Shown here piece by piece: positions 23,666 through 31,212 of a DNA stretch of 33,499 bases. The position numbers and the translations under genes are program-made. The stretch is from contig CALELW010000030.1 in assembly GCA_937902905.1 (NCBI GenBank), positions 1-33,499 of the forward strand. The letters are read 5' to 3'. Every line of letters begins with the position of its first letter. The first letter of the stretch is position 1. Source of the DNA: an uncultured Clostridium sp. (GTDB lineage Bacteria > Bacillota > Clostridia > Lachnospirales > Lachnospiraceae). Below the pieces are notes generated by a model. That model was not told the origin of the DNA, did not search any database, and saw only the letters and a program-made list of their open reading frames with translations.

Positions 23666-25018
23666 ATGAAAGAGACGAGGACACTGACAGAAGGAAAGGT
23701 ATTTCAGTCATTAATCTACTTTGCAATACCTGTATTTTTTACGTTGTTTTTGCAGGCGTTATACGGTGGTGTTGATTTGCTCGTTGTCGGGCAGTTTGGG
23801 AATACAGCGGATGTTTCCGGTGTTGCAACCGGCAGTATGCTGCTGCAGACAGTGACGAATATTGTGACGGGATTATCCATGGGAATTACCGTTTTGGTAG
23901 GTGAAAAAATCGGACAGGGGAAAAAACGGGAAGCGGGAAAAGCGATTGGCAGTGGTATGTGTCTTTTTGCGATAGCCGGTGTGATTCTGACAGTGATTCT
24001 TCTTGTATTTGCTAATGGACTGGCGGGCATGATGCATGCGCCCAAAGAAGCCTTTGGAAAAACGGTAGAATACATCCGTATTTGCGGAGGCGGTGCGGTA
24101 TTTATCGTTGCTTACAATGTACTGGGAGCTGTTTTTCGTGGAATTGGTGATTCGAAAACACCGCTCATCACAGTAATTATTGCCTGCGTGGTTAATATAG
24201 CAGGAGATTTACTGTTCGTTGCTGTATTCCATATGGGAGCGGCAGGGGCGGCACTTGCGACGGTTGCCGCACAGGTAGTCAGCGTAATTTTATCGTATAT
24301 GCTGATAAGAAAAAAGAAACTTCCGTTTATTCTTAAGAAGAAAGATATTCGAATCAACCGAAATATGACGGCAAAAGAATTAAAGATTGGAACACCGGTG
24401 GCTTTGCAGGAATTTTTGGTTGGCACGTCATTTTTAGTATTGCAGATGATTGTAAATACCTTTGGCGTAGTTGCATCGGCAGGTGTTGGCGTGGCTGAAA
24501 AAGTATGTGTGTTTATTATGCTTTTACCATCCGCTTTCATGCAGTCGATGTCTGCGTTCACCGCACAGAATATGGGAGCAGGAATGCCGGAACGGGCAAA
24601 GTCAGCATTAAAATCCGGAATGATAACAGCGTTTTTAGCAGGTATTGTTATGGGCTACGTGTCATTTTTCCATGGAGATTTCTTAAGTGGCATATTTGCC
24701 AAAGACAGTCAAGTAATTTTTGCTTCCCACAGTTATTTGAAAGCATATGCCATTGATTGCATGCTCACACCATTTTTGTTCTGTTTTATTGGCTATTTTA
24801 ACGGTTGTGAAAAAACATTATTCGTAATGATTCAGGGATTGGTAGGCGCATTCTGCGTCCGCATACCCGTTGCCTTTTTCGTCAGCAAACTTGCCAACGC
24901 CTCCCTGTTCCAAATCGGTTTAGCAACACCAATTTCATCCACAGTGCAGATAATCATGTGTCTTTTGGCCTTTTATTTTTTATCAAGCAAAAACAAAAAT
25001 TCAGTCCGAAATGTCTAA
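23666..25018 (+). CDS. MATE family multidrug efflux transporter
   Basis: This 450-residue exporter has about 12 hydrophobic segments in two related halves. The N-terminal GVDLLVVGQFGN and GLSMGITVLVGEKIGQGKK segments are typical of the NorM/DinF-like MATE fold. The ions and substrates cannot be told from sequence. If the leader is a guanidine riboswitch, guanidine or a guanidinium compound is a likely physiological load, as for MepA-type pumps. GGAGG stands before the ATG. No terminator hairpin of classical form follows; structured element 2 begins 32 bp after the stop. Confidence 0.92.
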   Translation: MKETRTLTEGKVFQSLIYFAIPVFFTLFLQALYGGVDLLVVGQFGNTADVSGVATGSMLLQTVTNIVTGLSMGITVLVGEKIGQGKKREAGKAIGSGMCLFAIAGVILTVILLVFANGLAGMMHAPKEAFGKTVEYIRICGGGAVFIVAYNVLGAVFRGIGDSKTPLITVIIACVVNIAGDLLFVAVFHMGAAGAALATVAAQVVSVILSYMLIRKKKLPFILKKKDIRINRNMTAKELKIGTPVALQEFLVGTSFLVLQMIVNTFGVVASAGVGVAEKVCVFIMLLPSAFMQSMSAFTAQNMGAGMPERAKSALKSGMITAFLAGIVMGYVSFFHGDFLSGIFAKDSQVIFASHSYLKAYAIDCMLTPFLFCFIGYFNGCEKTLFVMIQGLVGAFCVRIPVAFFVSKLANASLFQIGLATPISSTVQIIMCLLAFYFLSSKNKNSVRNV

Positions 25019-25050
25019 TTAGATTGTGTCATGTGTTTTGCTTTGACTTA

Positions 25051-25216
25051 TTTGGCTTTCCAGTAATTCCGTAAAAAAACTTTGTGACTCGTGGGTTTGA
25101 GTACGTCGGTATGTGGCGCTGGTAGTTTCAGTGCCCATACCGCTACGCACTCAACAAACGGGAGTGCCCACGAGACGCAAAGTTTTTCTACGAAATTACG
25201 GAAACCAAAAAAATCA
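25051..25216 (+). repeat. Structured intergenic element, copy 2
   Basis: Same architecture as copy 1 with almost wholly different stem sequences. Outer stem: GTAATTCCGTA...AAAAACTTTG (25063-25084) against 25178-25200, extended by TTTCC/GGAAA. Then CTCGTGGG/CCCACGAG (8 bp), a 3' bulge containing ACGGGAGTG, a 17/19-nt stem (25097-25113 with 25136-25154) with a 2-nt bulge, one unpaired base, and GGCGCTG/CAGTGCC around loop GTAGTTT (25122-25128). It lies between the MATE stop and the mntP promoter. Its right flank (25193-25216) is nearly identical to that of copy 3. Confidence 0.85.
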
Positions 25217-25220
25217 AAAG

Positions 25221-25249
25221 TTGACAAAACCCCACTTTAATGATATTCT
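25221..25249 (+). promoter_or_regulatory. Promoter of the mntP leader
   Basis: TTGACA (25221-25226), 17-bp spacer, TATTCT (25244-25249), starting just after the right flank of structured element 2. The predicted transcript start is near 25256. Confidence 0.75.
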
Positions 25250-25257
25250 GTTATCAA

Positions 25258-25434
25258 TTAATTCCCATGAGGGAGTAGCGAGCGTGTCCGACACGTAGCA
25301 AGTCAACATACTGACCGAATGGTCTGGCTTGTTTTAAATTGCGAGACTCATGTATAGCGGATTCCTATACGTGAAGTCTATCTATTTTTAGAAATTCAAC
25401 CGGGTATAGTGATGTCTGCTGTACCCGTTTTTTT
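25258..25434 (+). ncRNA. yybP-ykoY manganese riboswitch with terminator
   Basis: P1 is CATGAG (25266-25271) with CTCATG (25347-25352). The two conserved loops are present at the base: GGGAGTAGC just after the 5' strand and GCGAGAC just before the 3' strand. These are the Mn2+-binding loops of the yybP-ykoY class. An expression platform follows, ending in CGGGTA/TACCCG (25401-25427) and seven T (25428-25434). Mn2+ binding in this class prevents termination and switches on Mn exporters, and the next gene is mntP. Confidence 0.88.
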
Positions 25435-25484
25435 ATGCAAAAGCCGGGGAATTACGGAATGGAAAACAGATGGAGGATTGTGAA

Positions 25485-26069
25485 ATGGAATGGAGTTTAT
25501 TTTTTGTAGTCAACAGTATATTGCTTGGTGTAGGACTGGCGATGGACGCGTTTTCAGTTTCTTTGGCAAATGGATTGAATGAGCCGGGGATGCACAAGAA
25601 AAAAATGTGTGCCATTGCAGGAACCTTTGGTTTTTTTCAGGCATTAATGCCAATGACCGGATGGGTATGTGTTCATACCATTATTGAATATTTTAAAATG
25701 TTTGAGAAATTCATTCCATGGATTGCACTGATACTGCTTCTTTTTATCGGCGGGAAAATGGTGAAGGAAGGCATTCAGGATGGAGCCGAAGAAGTAGAAA
25801 AAGCGAAAGTTGGTGCACTCGCTCTTTTGATACAGGGAATTGCAACTTCGATTGATGCGTTGTCGGTTGGCTTTACGATTGCGGAGTACGATTTTATTAT
25901 GGCACTGGCGTGCTCTCTGATTATTGCGGCTGTGACCTTTGTAATCAGCTTTACCGGTTTGATTCTCGGTAAAAAATTCGGAACGAAATTTTCCAATAAA
26001 GCAACGATTCTTGGTGGTGCGATTCTGATTGCAATTGGAATTGAAATTTTTGTTACGGGTGTTTTTTAG
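25485..26069 (+). CDS. mntP: Manganese efflux pump MntP (MntP/YtaF family)
   Basis: The 194-residue inner-membrane exporter has six hydrophobic segments in two inverted-related halves. Each half carries an Asp motif: GLAMDAFSVSLANG near residue 20 and GIATSIDALSVGF near 125. These are the conserved acidic residues of the MntP/DUF204 family, which removes excess Mn2+. The ATG at 25485 is chosen because GGAGG (25472-25476) lies 8 nt before it; the ATG at 25470 would include that ribosome site. The upstream Mn2+ riboswitch supports the substrate. It is convergent with the SirTM gene, with a possible shared stem at 26055-26087. Confidence 0.93.
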   Translation: MEWSLFFVVNSILLGVGLAMDAFSVSLANGLNEPGMHKKKMCAIAGTFGFFQALMPMTGWVCVHTIIEYFKMFEKFIPWIALILLLFIGGKMVKEGIQDGAEEVEKAKVGALALLIQGIATSIDALSVGFTIAEYDFIMALACSLIIAAVTFVISFTGLILGKKFGTKFSNKATILGGAILIAIGIEIFVTGVF

Positions 26070-26100
26070 AGTATATTAGACACCCGTAAGCAAATTTTTT
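26055..26100 (+). terminator. Possible terminator between mntP and the SirTM gene
   Basis: ACGGGTGT (26055-26062) and ACACCCGT (26080-26087) form an 8-bp stem with a 17-nt loop. Six T occur only 8 nt later, so it is weaker than a classical terminator. Confidence 0.4.
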
Positions 26101-26954
26101 ATCACTTCTCCGGCATCTTTTGAAATGCCTATGGACTTGTTCTGGATTTCCAATGGAACTTCTGTCTGTCCAAGATTGATACAGGCATAAAAAGCATCCG
26201 GCCAGGCAGCAGTCATCTGCCAGAATGGATATTTAATAATGCCGGGTGTGTTATATCCGGTACCAAGTTCCAGAAAAAGGACGTTTAAGTTTTTGTGACG
26301 CCGTAAAAAGTCATCGTAGCGGTTGGCGGCTGCGTGCCATCCCTTGTCTTCTACGAAAGTAGAATCGGCTCTTAGATTCATTGACAGAGGAGCACCGCAG
26401 TGCGGACAGCGGGGGATTAGATGGTCAGGAATCCGCATGTTTTCCTGTTCTTTCATCATTTGATGGATTTGAACTTCATTATCAAAAGTTTCGCTGCAGC
26501 ATGGCTTGGAACACTGAAAGAGTCCATAATCACCTTGGGTGTAAAAAAGGCGTTTTTTATCAAATCCTGCCTTTTGAAAGCAATGGTCTACATTAGTAGT
26601 AAGAAAAAAATAATCCTTATCTTTTACCAGTTTCAGCAGATTTTCATAAACCGGTCTGGGTGCATTTTGATAGCGGTTGATATAAATATACCGGCTCCAG
26701 TATGCCCAGTGTTCATTCAAGGTTTCAAACGGATAAAAGCCGCCGGAGTACATATCGGAAAAGCCATATTTAGCAATAAAGTCTGAAAAATATCTGTTAA
26801 ACCGCTCTCCGGAATAGGTGAATCCGGCAGAGGTCGAAAGACCTGCACCTGCTCCGATGATAACGGCGTCTGCCTTTTCCAGTTTTTCTTTTAACCGGTT
26901 AATTTGAGCCGAGCAGGCGTTCGTAGATTTCTTTATCATTTTCTTTGAAAACAT
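26076..26954 (-). CDS. Class M sirtuin (SirTM-like ADP-ribosyltransferase)
   Basis: This 292-residue Sir2-fold protein has the NAD loop GAGAGLSTSAGF (about residues 35-46), TTNVDHCFQKAGF (about 129-141), and a zinc module formed by CSKPCC and CPHCG. The position of the sirtuin catalytic His reads YTQGDYG, that is Gln. This is known for SirTM enzymes, which ADP-ribosylate a lipoylated GcvH-like carrier instead of deacetylating. The pairing with a macrodomain gene, overlapping by 56 bp, is the SirTM hallmark. Unlike the classical streptococcal/staphylococcal operon, no GcvH-L or LplA2 gene adjoins it here. The ATG at 26954 follows AAGGTGG. Confidence 0.86.
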   Translation of the reverse strand: MFSKKMIKKSTNACSAQINRLKEKLEKADAVIIGAGAGLSTSAGFTYSGERFNRYFSDFIAKYGFSDMYSGGFYPFETLNEHWAYWSRYIYINRYQNAPRPVYENLLKLVKDKDYFFLTTNVDHCFQKAGFDKKRLFYTQGDYGLFQCSKPCCSETFDNEVQIHQMMKEQENMRIPDHLIPRCPHCGAPLSMNLRADSTFVEDKGWHAAANRYDDFLRRHKNLNVLFLELGTGYNTPGIIKYPFWQMTAAWPDAFYACINLGQTEVPLEIQNKSIGISKDAGEVIKNLLTGV

Positions 26955-27681
26955 TAAATACCACCTTCTTTATTGTTGTGTCATTTTGCTTTAAAAAGTC
27001 TGTTGTAGATGCGATTGCAATTTCGGCAGCTTTTTCATTCGGAAAATGAAAAACGCCCGTGGAAATACAGCAGAAAGCAACACTTTCTAAATGGTAATCT
27101 GCGGCGAGCTGCAGGCACGACGTGTAACAGCTTGCTAATAGGTCACAGTCCTTTTTAGTCAGATGTCCGTTTATAATCGGACCGACAGTGTGGAGAACAT
27201 AGCGGCAGGGCAGGTTATAAGCAGGCGTTATCTTTGCCTGACCGGTTGGTTCTTCAAACCCTTGTTTTTGCATTTTTTGAAAGCAGTCATAGCGCAGCTG
27301 CACACCGGCGTAAGTGTGAATACAGTTATCAATGCAGGTATGACCCGGAATGTAGCAGCCGGTCATCTGGGAGTTGGCGGCATTTACAATTGCATCACAA
27401 CGAAGTGTTGTAATATCTCCCTGCCACACATACAAATTGTCTTTGACCGGAGTTAAATCGTCAAGGTCAGTCACTCCCTTTTCCTCAATTACTTCCTGTA
27501 GATATTCATTTTGCACCTGTATAAAATTCTCATCGATTGGCTTTGGTGTCCGGACATTCATCAGGGCGCGCAAAAGCATACGCTGCTCCGCTAGACTTTT
27601 CGGAATAGATGTATTGTGGTATTCCGGACTTTCTTTTAGTAATGTCTGGATGAGAAAGATAAGCCGTTCTTTTTTTGTCAT
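26899..27681 (-). CDS. Zinc-containing macrodomain ADP-ribosylhydrolase
   Basis: The 260-residue protein has an N-terminal helical extension (1-75) and a macrodomain (about 80-258). The motif DAIVNAANSQMTGCYIPGH is followed by C-IDN-CIH and GVQLRYDC. This Cys/His-rich loop is typical of the Zn-macro group encoded with SirTM, which removes ADP-ribose from the SirTM target. The second phosphate-binding loop is SISTGVFHFP-like (CCISTGVFHFP). The ATG at 27681 is chosen because AGAGG lies 7 nt upstream; the frame extends 42 codons further without a ribosome site. It is the first gene of the pair, so its product and SirTM should be made together. Confidence 0.88.
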   Translation of the reverse strand: MTKKERLIFLIQTLLKESPEYHNTSIPKSLAEQRMLLRALMNVRTPKPIDENFIQVQNEYLQEVIEEKGVTDLDDLTPVKDNLYVWQGDITTLRCDAIVNAANSQMTGCYIPGHTCIDNCIHTYAGVQLRYDCFQKMQKQGFEEPTGQAKITPAYNLPCRYVLHTVGPIINGHLTKKDCDLLASCYTSCLQLAADYHLESVAFCCISTGVFHFPNEKAAEIAIASTTDFLKQNDTTIKKVVFNVFKENDKEIYERLLGSN

Positions 27682-27769
27682 GCTAATACCTCTTTTCAAT
27701 TGCTTGTTTTGGGCAGACAACTGTTTCATAATCTGAGTATAAAGGGAGTAACCTTTTGGCGTCAAGAAA

Positions 27770-28165
27770 TTAAAATGTATACGGTGGATTCCCGGAGAAA
27801 TCAGCAATTACACCATGTGGCTCATCCAGGTAAAATACCTCAAAAATCGGATTGTCCGCAGTTTCATACTGTCCTTTGACAATCGGATTTGCTATACACA
27901 TTTCTTTTGCAGCCATGTTGTTTTCAAATACGGCTTTTCCGTGCAGGCGAATCCATGCATAAGACGGGCTGGAAACAGAAATTTCAATTTCCGGATTGCT
28001 CTGCATATCGAGATAAACATCTTTTGTGTTATTTGTGCAGAACCACAGTTTTCCGTTCATTTCTCCGGCAAACATAAATGGGCGGCACTTTGCCTTTCCA
28101 TCGCGTCCTACGGTAGCGAGATACTGTACCGGATTCTCTTTTAAAAATTCAATTACTTTGTTCAT
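27770..28165 (-). CDS. Pyridoxamine 5'-phosphate oxidase-like flavin-binding protein
   Basis: The 131-residue split-barrel protein reads VIEFLKENPVQYLATVGRDGKAKCRPFMF at its start, as do many small PNPOx-like FMN- or F420-type proteins of anaerobes. It also has the KLWFCTNNTKDVY strand and a C-terminal FYLDEPHGVIADFSG segment. It is too short to be a standard PdxH and probably acts as a general flavin reductase or redox sensor; the substrate is unknown. The ATG at 28165 follows AGGAGG by 7 nt, though the frame is open further. It is divergent from an HxlR regulator with palindromes between them, so it is the likely target. Confidence 0.85.
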   Translation of the reverse strand: MNKVIEFLKENPVQYLATVGRDGKAKCRPFMFAGEMNGKLWFCTNNTKDVYLDMQSNPEIEISVSSPSYAWIRLHGKAVFENNMAAKEMCIANPIVKGQYETADNPIFEVFYLDEPHGVIADFSGNPPYTF

Positions 28166-28220
28166 AATAAAACCTCCTAAAAATTTTTTTGGAAAAATAT
28201 TGTGTTTTCCTGTTGATGCT

Positions 28221-28290
28221 ATTATAATATCTCCATAGAGACCTTTCGTAAAGTAAGCACTATTTTGTGCTATAGTTACCAAAAGGAAAC
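28221..28290. promoter_or_regulatory. Divergent control region with candidate HxlR operators
   Basis: The minus-strand -10 box TATAAT lies at 28226-28221. Two palindromes follow: AGCAC/GTGCT around 6 bp (28256-28271), itself flanked by GTAA and TTAC; and GTTACC/GGAAAC around AAAA (28275-28290). HxlR proteins usually bind such paired sites between divergent genes. Confidence 0.5.
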
Positions 28291-28316
28291 AATTGCGAAA
28301 AAAGGAGGCTTTTGCT

Positions 28317-28655
28317 ATGGGAAATATATCAACAGCAGAAAAACTTCCTGCCTGTCCGGTGGAAACGACACTTACTTTAATTAGTGATAAATGGAAAGTG
28401 TTAATTTTAAGAGACTTACTTCCTGGGACAAAACGGTTTGGGGAGTTAAAGAAATCAATCGGGCATGTCTCGCAGAAAGTGTTGACAGCACAGCTTCGAC
28501 AGATGGAGCAGAGCGGACTTGTGAATCGGAAGGTGTATGCCGAGGTGCCGCCAAAAGTTGAATATTCACTGACGGATGTGGGATACAGTTTGAAACCGAT
28601 TTTAGACGCTATGTGGACATGGGGCGAAGAATATCAGAAGAAAATGGAGGAATAA
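28317..28655 (+). CDS. HxlR family winged-helix transcriptional regulator
   Basis: The 112-residue regulator has the family order: CPVETTLTLISDKWKVLILRDL (residues about 13-34, with the conserved Cys13 near the N-terminus), FGELKKSI, VSQKVLTAQLRQMEQSGLV (recognition helix) and YSLTDVGYSL. Many members sense electrophiles or redox state through that Cys. The ATG at 28317 follows AAAGGAGG and is preferred to a start 8 codons upstream. It is divergent from the PNPOx-like gene and followed after 3 bp by a GNAT gene, so regulator and acetyltransferase share a transcript. Confidence 0.92.
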   Translation: MGNISTAEKLPACPVETTLTLISDKWKVLILRDLLPGTKRFGELKKSIGHVSQKVLTAQLRQMEQSGLVNRKVYAEVPPKVEYSLTDVGYSLKPILDAMWTWGEEYQKKMEE

Positions 28656-28658
28656 CAA

Positions 28659-29144
28659 ATGATTACAGTTCGTAAATTTGAGCAAAAAGATTTACCGGAA
28701 ATGGCACGTATCTGGAATCAAGTCGTAGAAGAAGGCGCAGCGTTTCCGCAGAAAGAGAAGTTGACGGATAACGACGCCAAAGATTTTTTTGAGGCACAGA
28801 CAGTAAGTGCAGTTGCCGTGAATGAGTTAGGTGAAGTGAAAGGGTTGTTTATTCTTCATCCCAATAATGTTGGACGTGTGGGACATATCTGTAATGCGAG
28901 TTTTGCCGTTGATGAAAACTGCCGTGGAGAGCATATCGGGGAATCCCTTGTGAAAGCGTGTTTGGAAGAAGCGAGAAAAAACGGATTTCGCATTATGCAG
29001 TTTAATGCAGTAGTGGCATCCAATGTTCATGCCCTGCATTTATATGAAAGATTAGGTTTTACGGATTTGGGAATAATCCCCGGCGGCTTTGAAAACCGCA
29101 GCGGGGATTATGAAGACATACACATCATGTATTGTGTGTTGTAA
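28659..29144 (+). CDS. GNAT family N-acetyltransferase
   Basis: The 161-residue protein has the acetyl-CoA-binding motif A block DENCRGEHIGESLVKACLEEARKNGF (residues about 87-112), with the R/G-x-x-G-x-G/A loop as RGEHIG, and motif B with NVHALHLYERLGFTDLG (about 126-142). Such proteins acetylate amino groups of small molecules or proteins; no substrate is suggested by sequence. It is translationally linked to the HxlR gene (3-bp gap). Its stop is immediately adjacent to the end of the convergent ferredoxin-type gene, with no intergenic DNA. Confidence 0.9.
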   Translation: MITVRKFEQKDLPEMARIWNQVVEEGAAFPQKEKLTDNDAKDFFEAQTVSAVAVNELGEVKGLFILHPNNVGRVGHICNASFAVDENCRGEHIGESLVKACLEEARKNGFRIMQFNAVVASNVHALHLYERLGFTDLGIIPGGFENRSGDYEDIHIMYCVL

Positions 29145-29855
29145 TTAATCTAAAATCTGTCCATCCGTAGAAATTGTGACAACCTGCCATGGAATAAATT
29201 TTCCACTGTTTTGCAGTGCTGTCTTTGCCGCATGCTCAAGTCCGCCACAGCACGGTACTTCCATGCGGACAACAGTTACACTCTGGATGTCATTGTTCTG
29301 GATGATTTCGGTTAGTTTTTCTGAATAGTCGATGTCATCCAGTTTTGGACAGCCGACAACAGTGATTTTTCCTTTGATAAAATCATGATGGAAATTAGCA
29401 TACGCATAGGCGGTGCAGTCCGCAGCAATCAAAAGTTTGGCACCATCAAAGTAAGGAGCCTTTGTCGGTACGAGTTTAATCTGAACCGGCCACTGTCTTA
29501 ATTCGGATATAAGAGATGTGTCTGCAGATGCAGCAGGTGATGAATTGCGGCGGTCAAACTGGCGCATTCTCTGTCCCGGACATCCACTGAATACCGGAGT
29601 TTTTTCCTCTTTTGCTTTCTTTTTCATATTTTCTTTCACAGCTTCTTCGTCGTAAGCAGCAGCCTCCCGTTCTACAAAAGTAATGGCACCGGTCGGGCAG
29701 GTTGGCAGACAGTCGCCAAGTCCGTCGCAGTAGTCGTCGCGCAGCAATTTTGCTTTTCCGTTTACCATACCGATGGCACCTTCGTGGCAGGCATTGGCAC
29801 AGGCACCGCATCCGTTACATTTATCTTCATCAATGTGAATAATTCTTCGTATCAT
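29145..29855 (-). CDS. 4Fe-4S ferredoxin-domain protein
   Basis: The 236-residue protein has an N-terminal two-cluster ferredoxin domain: CNGCGACANACHEGA (complete set) and CDGLGDCLPTCPTGA, where the second position of the CxxCxxCxxxCP pattern is Leu. The second centre therefore has three clear Cys. The remaining 150 residues contain VFSGCPGQRMRQF, an ADCTAYAYANFHHDF segment and a late EVPCCGGLEHAAK motif with paired Cys. Similar genes in gut Clostridia lie beside Crp/Fnr regulators and hybrid-cluster proteins, suggesting a redox or nitrosative-stress role. It is divergent from such a regulator and has its palindrome at an activator position. Confidence 0.85.
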   Translation of the reverse strand: MIRRIIHIDEDKCNGCGACANACHEGAIGMVNGKAKLLRDDYCDGLGDCLPTCPTGAITFVEREAAAYDEEAVKENMKKKAKEEKTPVFSGCPGQRMRQFDRRNSSPAASADTSLISELRQWPVQIKLVPTKAPYFDGAKLLIAADCTAYAYANFHHDFIKGKITVVGCPKLDDIDYSEKLTEIIQNNDIQSVTVVRMEVPCCGGLEHAAKTALQNSGKFIPWQVVTISTDGQILD

Positions 29856-29895
29856 AGTTTATCCTTCCTTTCGGGTAATTGTTGTTTCTGGTTGT

Positions 29896-29937
29896 ATTAT
29901 AGAAAAGGCTGTGCTAAAATTATGTTGTTATAACAAC
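29896..29937 (-). promoter_or_regulatory. Ferredoxin-gene promoter with Crp/Fnr operator at about -41.5
   Basis: The minus-strand -10 box TATAAT (29901-29896) predicts a start near 29889. The perfect palindrome GTTGTTATAACAAC (29924-29937) is centred at 29930.5, about 41.5 bp upstream, the classical class II position for Crp/Fnr activators. No good -35 box is present, which fits activator dependence. Confidence 0.65.
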
Positions 29938-29969
29938 GAAAATTATTTTTTTGAAATTGAGGAGCGAAA

Positions 29970-30638
29970 ATGCAAAAACCACAAATACCGATTTTTATGG
30001 AAATAACGGACGCAGAATGGGATGAAATGGTTCGTCTTTTGTGTCTGCGAGAGAAAAAATTCAAAAAAAATACGATTATTTTTCATCAGGGTGACATTAC
30101 AGAAGAGATGGGAATTGTCATAAAGGGAAACGTAAATATAGAAAGCGTGGATGTTTCCGGCAATGTAAGTTTGTTGGGAAATGCAGAAGCCGGGGATGTA
30201 TTTGCGGAGACGTATGCGCTCTGCGGCGAGGCAATGGCGGTAGATGCGGTAGCGACAAGCGAGACGGTAATTCTGTTTCTTCCTATGAAACAGCTTATGC
30301 ATGAAAAAAATGCCGGATATTCCTGGTACGGGAAAATGCAGGCGAACATAATCCGTATGCTCAGCAAGAAAAATCTGGTGTTGTCAAATCGTATTTTCTG
30401 CACAACGCCGAAAAAAATCAGGGACCGTGTATACACCTATCTTTCGATGCAGAGGGTGAGAAGCGGCTGCCGGAAATTCAAAATTCCGTTTAACAGGCAG
30501 CAGATGGCGGATTACCTGAATTTAGACCGGAGTGCACTGTCAAAGGAGTTAGGACTTATGCAGGAAGAAGGAATCCTTTCTTTCTATAAAAATGAATTTG
30601 AACTTTTGGAGGCGGAGGAATACGATGTTAAAAGATAA
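29970..30638 (+). CDS. Crp/Fnr family transcriptional regulator
   Basis: The 222-residue regulator has an N-terminal cyclic-nucleotide-like beta-roll (about 20-125: IIFHQGDITEEMGIVIKGNV...GDVFAETYALCGE), a dimerisation helix, and a C-terminal HTH_Crp (FNRQQMADYLNLDRSALSKELGLMQEEGIL, about 177-206). No Fnr-type N-terminal Cys cluster is present, so it is not an oxygen-sensing Fnr of the E. coli kind; an HcpR-like haem or NO sensor is possible. GAGGAG precedes the ATG. It probably controls the divergent ferredoxin gene through the palindrome between them. It overlaps the next gene by 14 bp. Confidence 0.9.
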   Translation: MQKPQIPIFMEITDAEWDEMVRLLCLREKKFKKNTIIFHQGDITEEMGIVIKGNVNIESVDVSGNVSLLGNAEAGDVFAETYALCGEAMAVDAVATSETVILFLPMKQLMHEKNAGYSWYGKMQANIIRMLSKKNLVLSNRIFCTTPKKIRDRVYTYLSMQRVRSGCRKFKIPFNRQQMADYLNLDRSALSKELGLMQEEGILSFYKNEFELLEAEEYDVKR

Positions 30639-31206
30639 AGATATCAGGGAGCCGCTATTTGATTTTTTGGAAGAGCAGTACGGGAAAGTTCGGATTATAG
30701 AGGAAAAAACGATGGGAAAATCCAGAGCGGATGTTGTGATGGTTTTGGAAGAAGAACTGGTGGGAATTGAAATCAAAAGCGATGCAGACACCTACGCAAG
30801 ACTTTCACATCAGGTCAAAGATTATGACCGTTTTTTGGATCGAAATTATGTCGTTGCCGGTTCGAAGCATGCTCATCACGTGGGAGAACATGTGCCGGAG
30901 TGGTGGGGCATTATTACGGTGGAAGAAGTAGATGGAGTATGCGATTTTTATGTACTCCGCAAAGCCGAAAAAAATCCCAAGCAGAAAATGCTTCATAAAA
31001 TAAAATTGTTGTGGCGTCCGGAACTGGCACATATTCAGAAAGTGAATCATTTGCCGGCATACAAGCAGAAAAGCAAAGACTTTGTCCGTAAAAAAATCAT
31101 GGAAAAAGTACCGGAAGACCTGCTGCAAAAGCAAATTAGTGATGAGCTGTTTGAGCGGGATTACACGACGATTCAACAACAGATTGATGAATTTAAAAAG
31201 AGGTGA
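30625..31206 (+). CDS. sce7726/MmcB-like protein with PD-(D/E)XK-type fold
   Basis: The 193-residue protein has the series KDIREPLFDFLE, SRADVVMVLEE and GIEIKSDADTYARLSHQVKDYDRFLD (residues about 3-72). The D and the E-x-K (EIKS) fit a PD-(D/E)XK nuclease-like core as in sce7726 and MmcB-type proteins; the role is unproven and could be DNA repair or defence. The ATG at 30625 behind GGAGG is chosen; a start at 30592 lies deep within the regulator gene. It overlaps the Crp/Fnr gene by 14 bp and is followed after 6 bp by the Nudix gene, so the three form an operon. Confidence 0.78.
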   Translation: MLKDKDIREPLFDFLEEQYGKVRIIEEKTMGKSRADVVMVLEEELVGIEIKSDADTYARLSHQVKDYDRFLDRNYVVAGSKHAHHVGEHVPEWWGIITVEEVDGVCDFYVLRKAEKNPKQKMLHKIKLLWRPELAHIQKVNHLPAYKQKSKDFVRKKIMEKVPEDLLQKQISDELFERDYTTIQQQIDEFKKR

Positions 31207-31212
31207 CATACG

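Noticed and set aside
25113..25298. 61-residue frame in the mntP upstream region
   Set aside because: It runs through structured element 2, the mntP promoter and the riboswitch, all better explained as non-coding.
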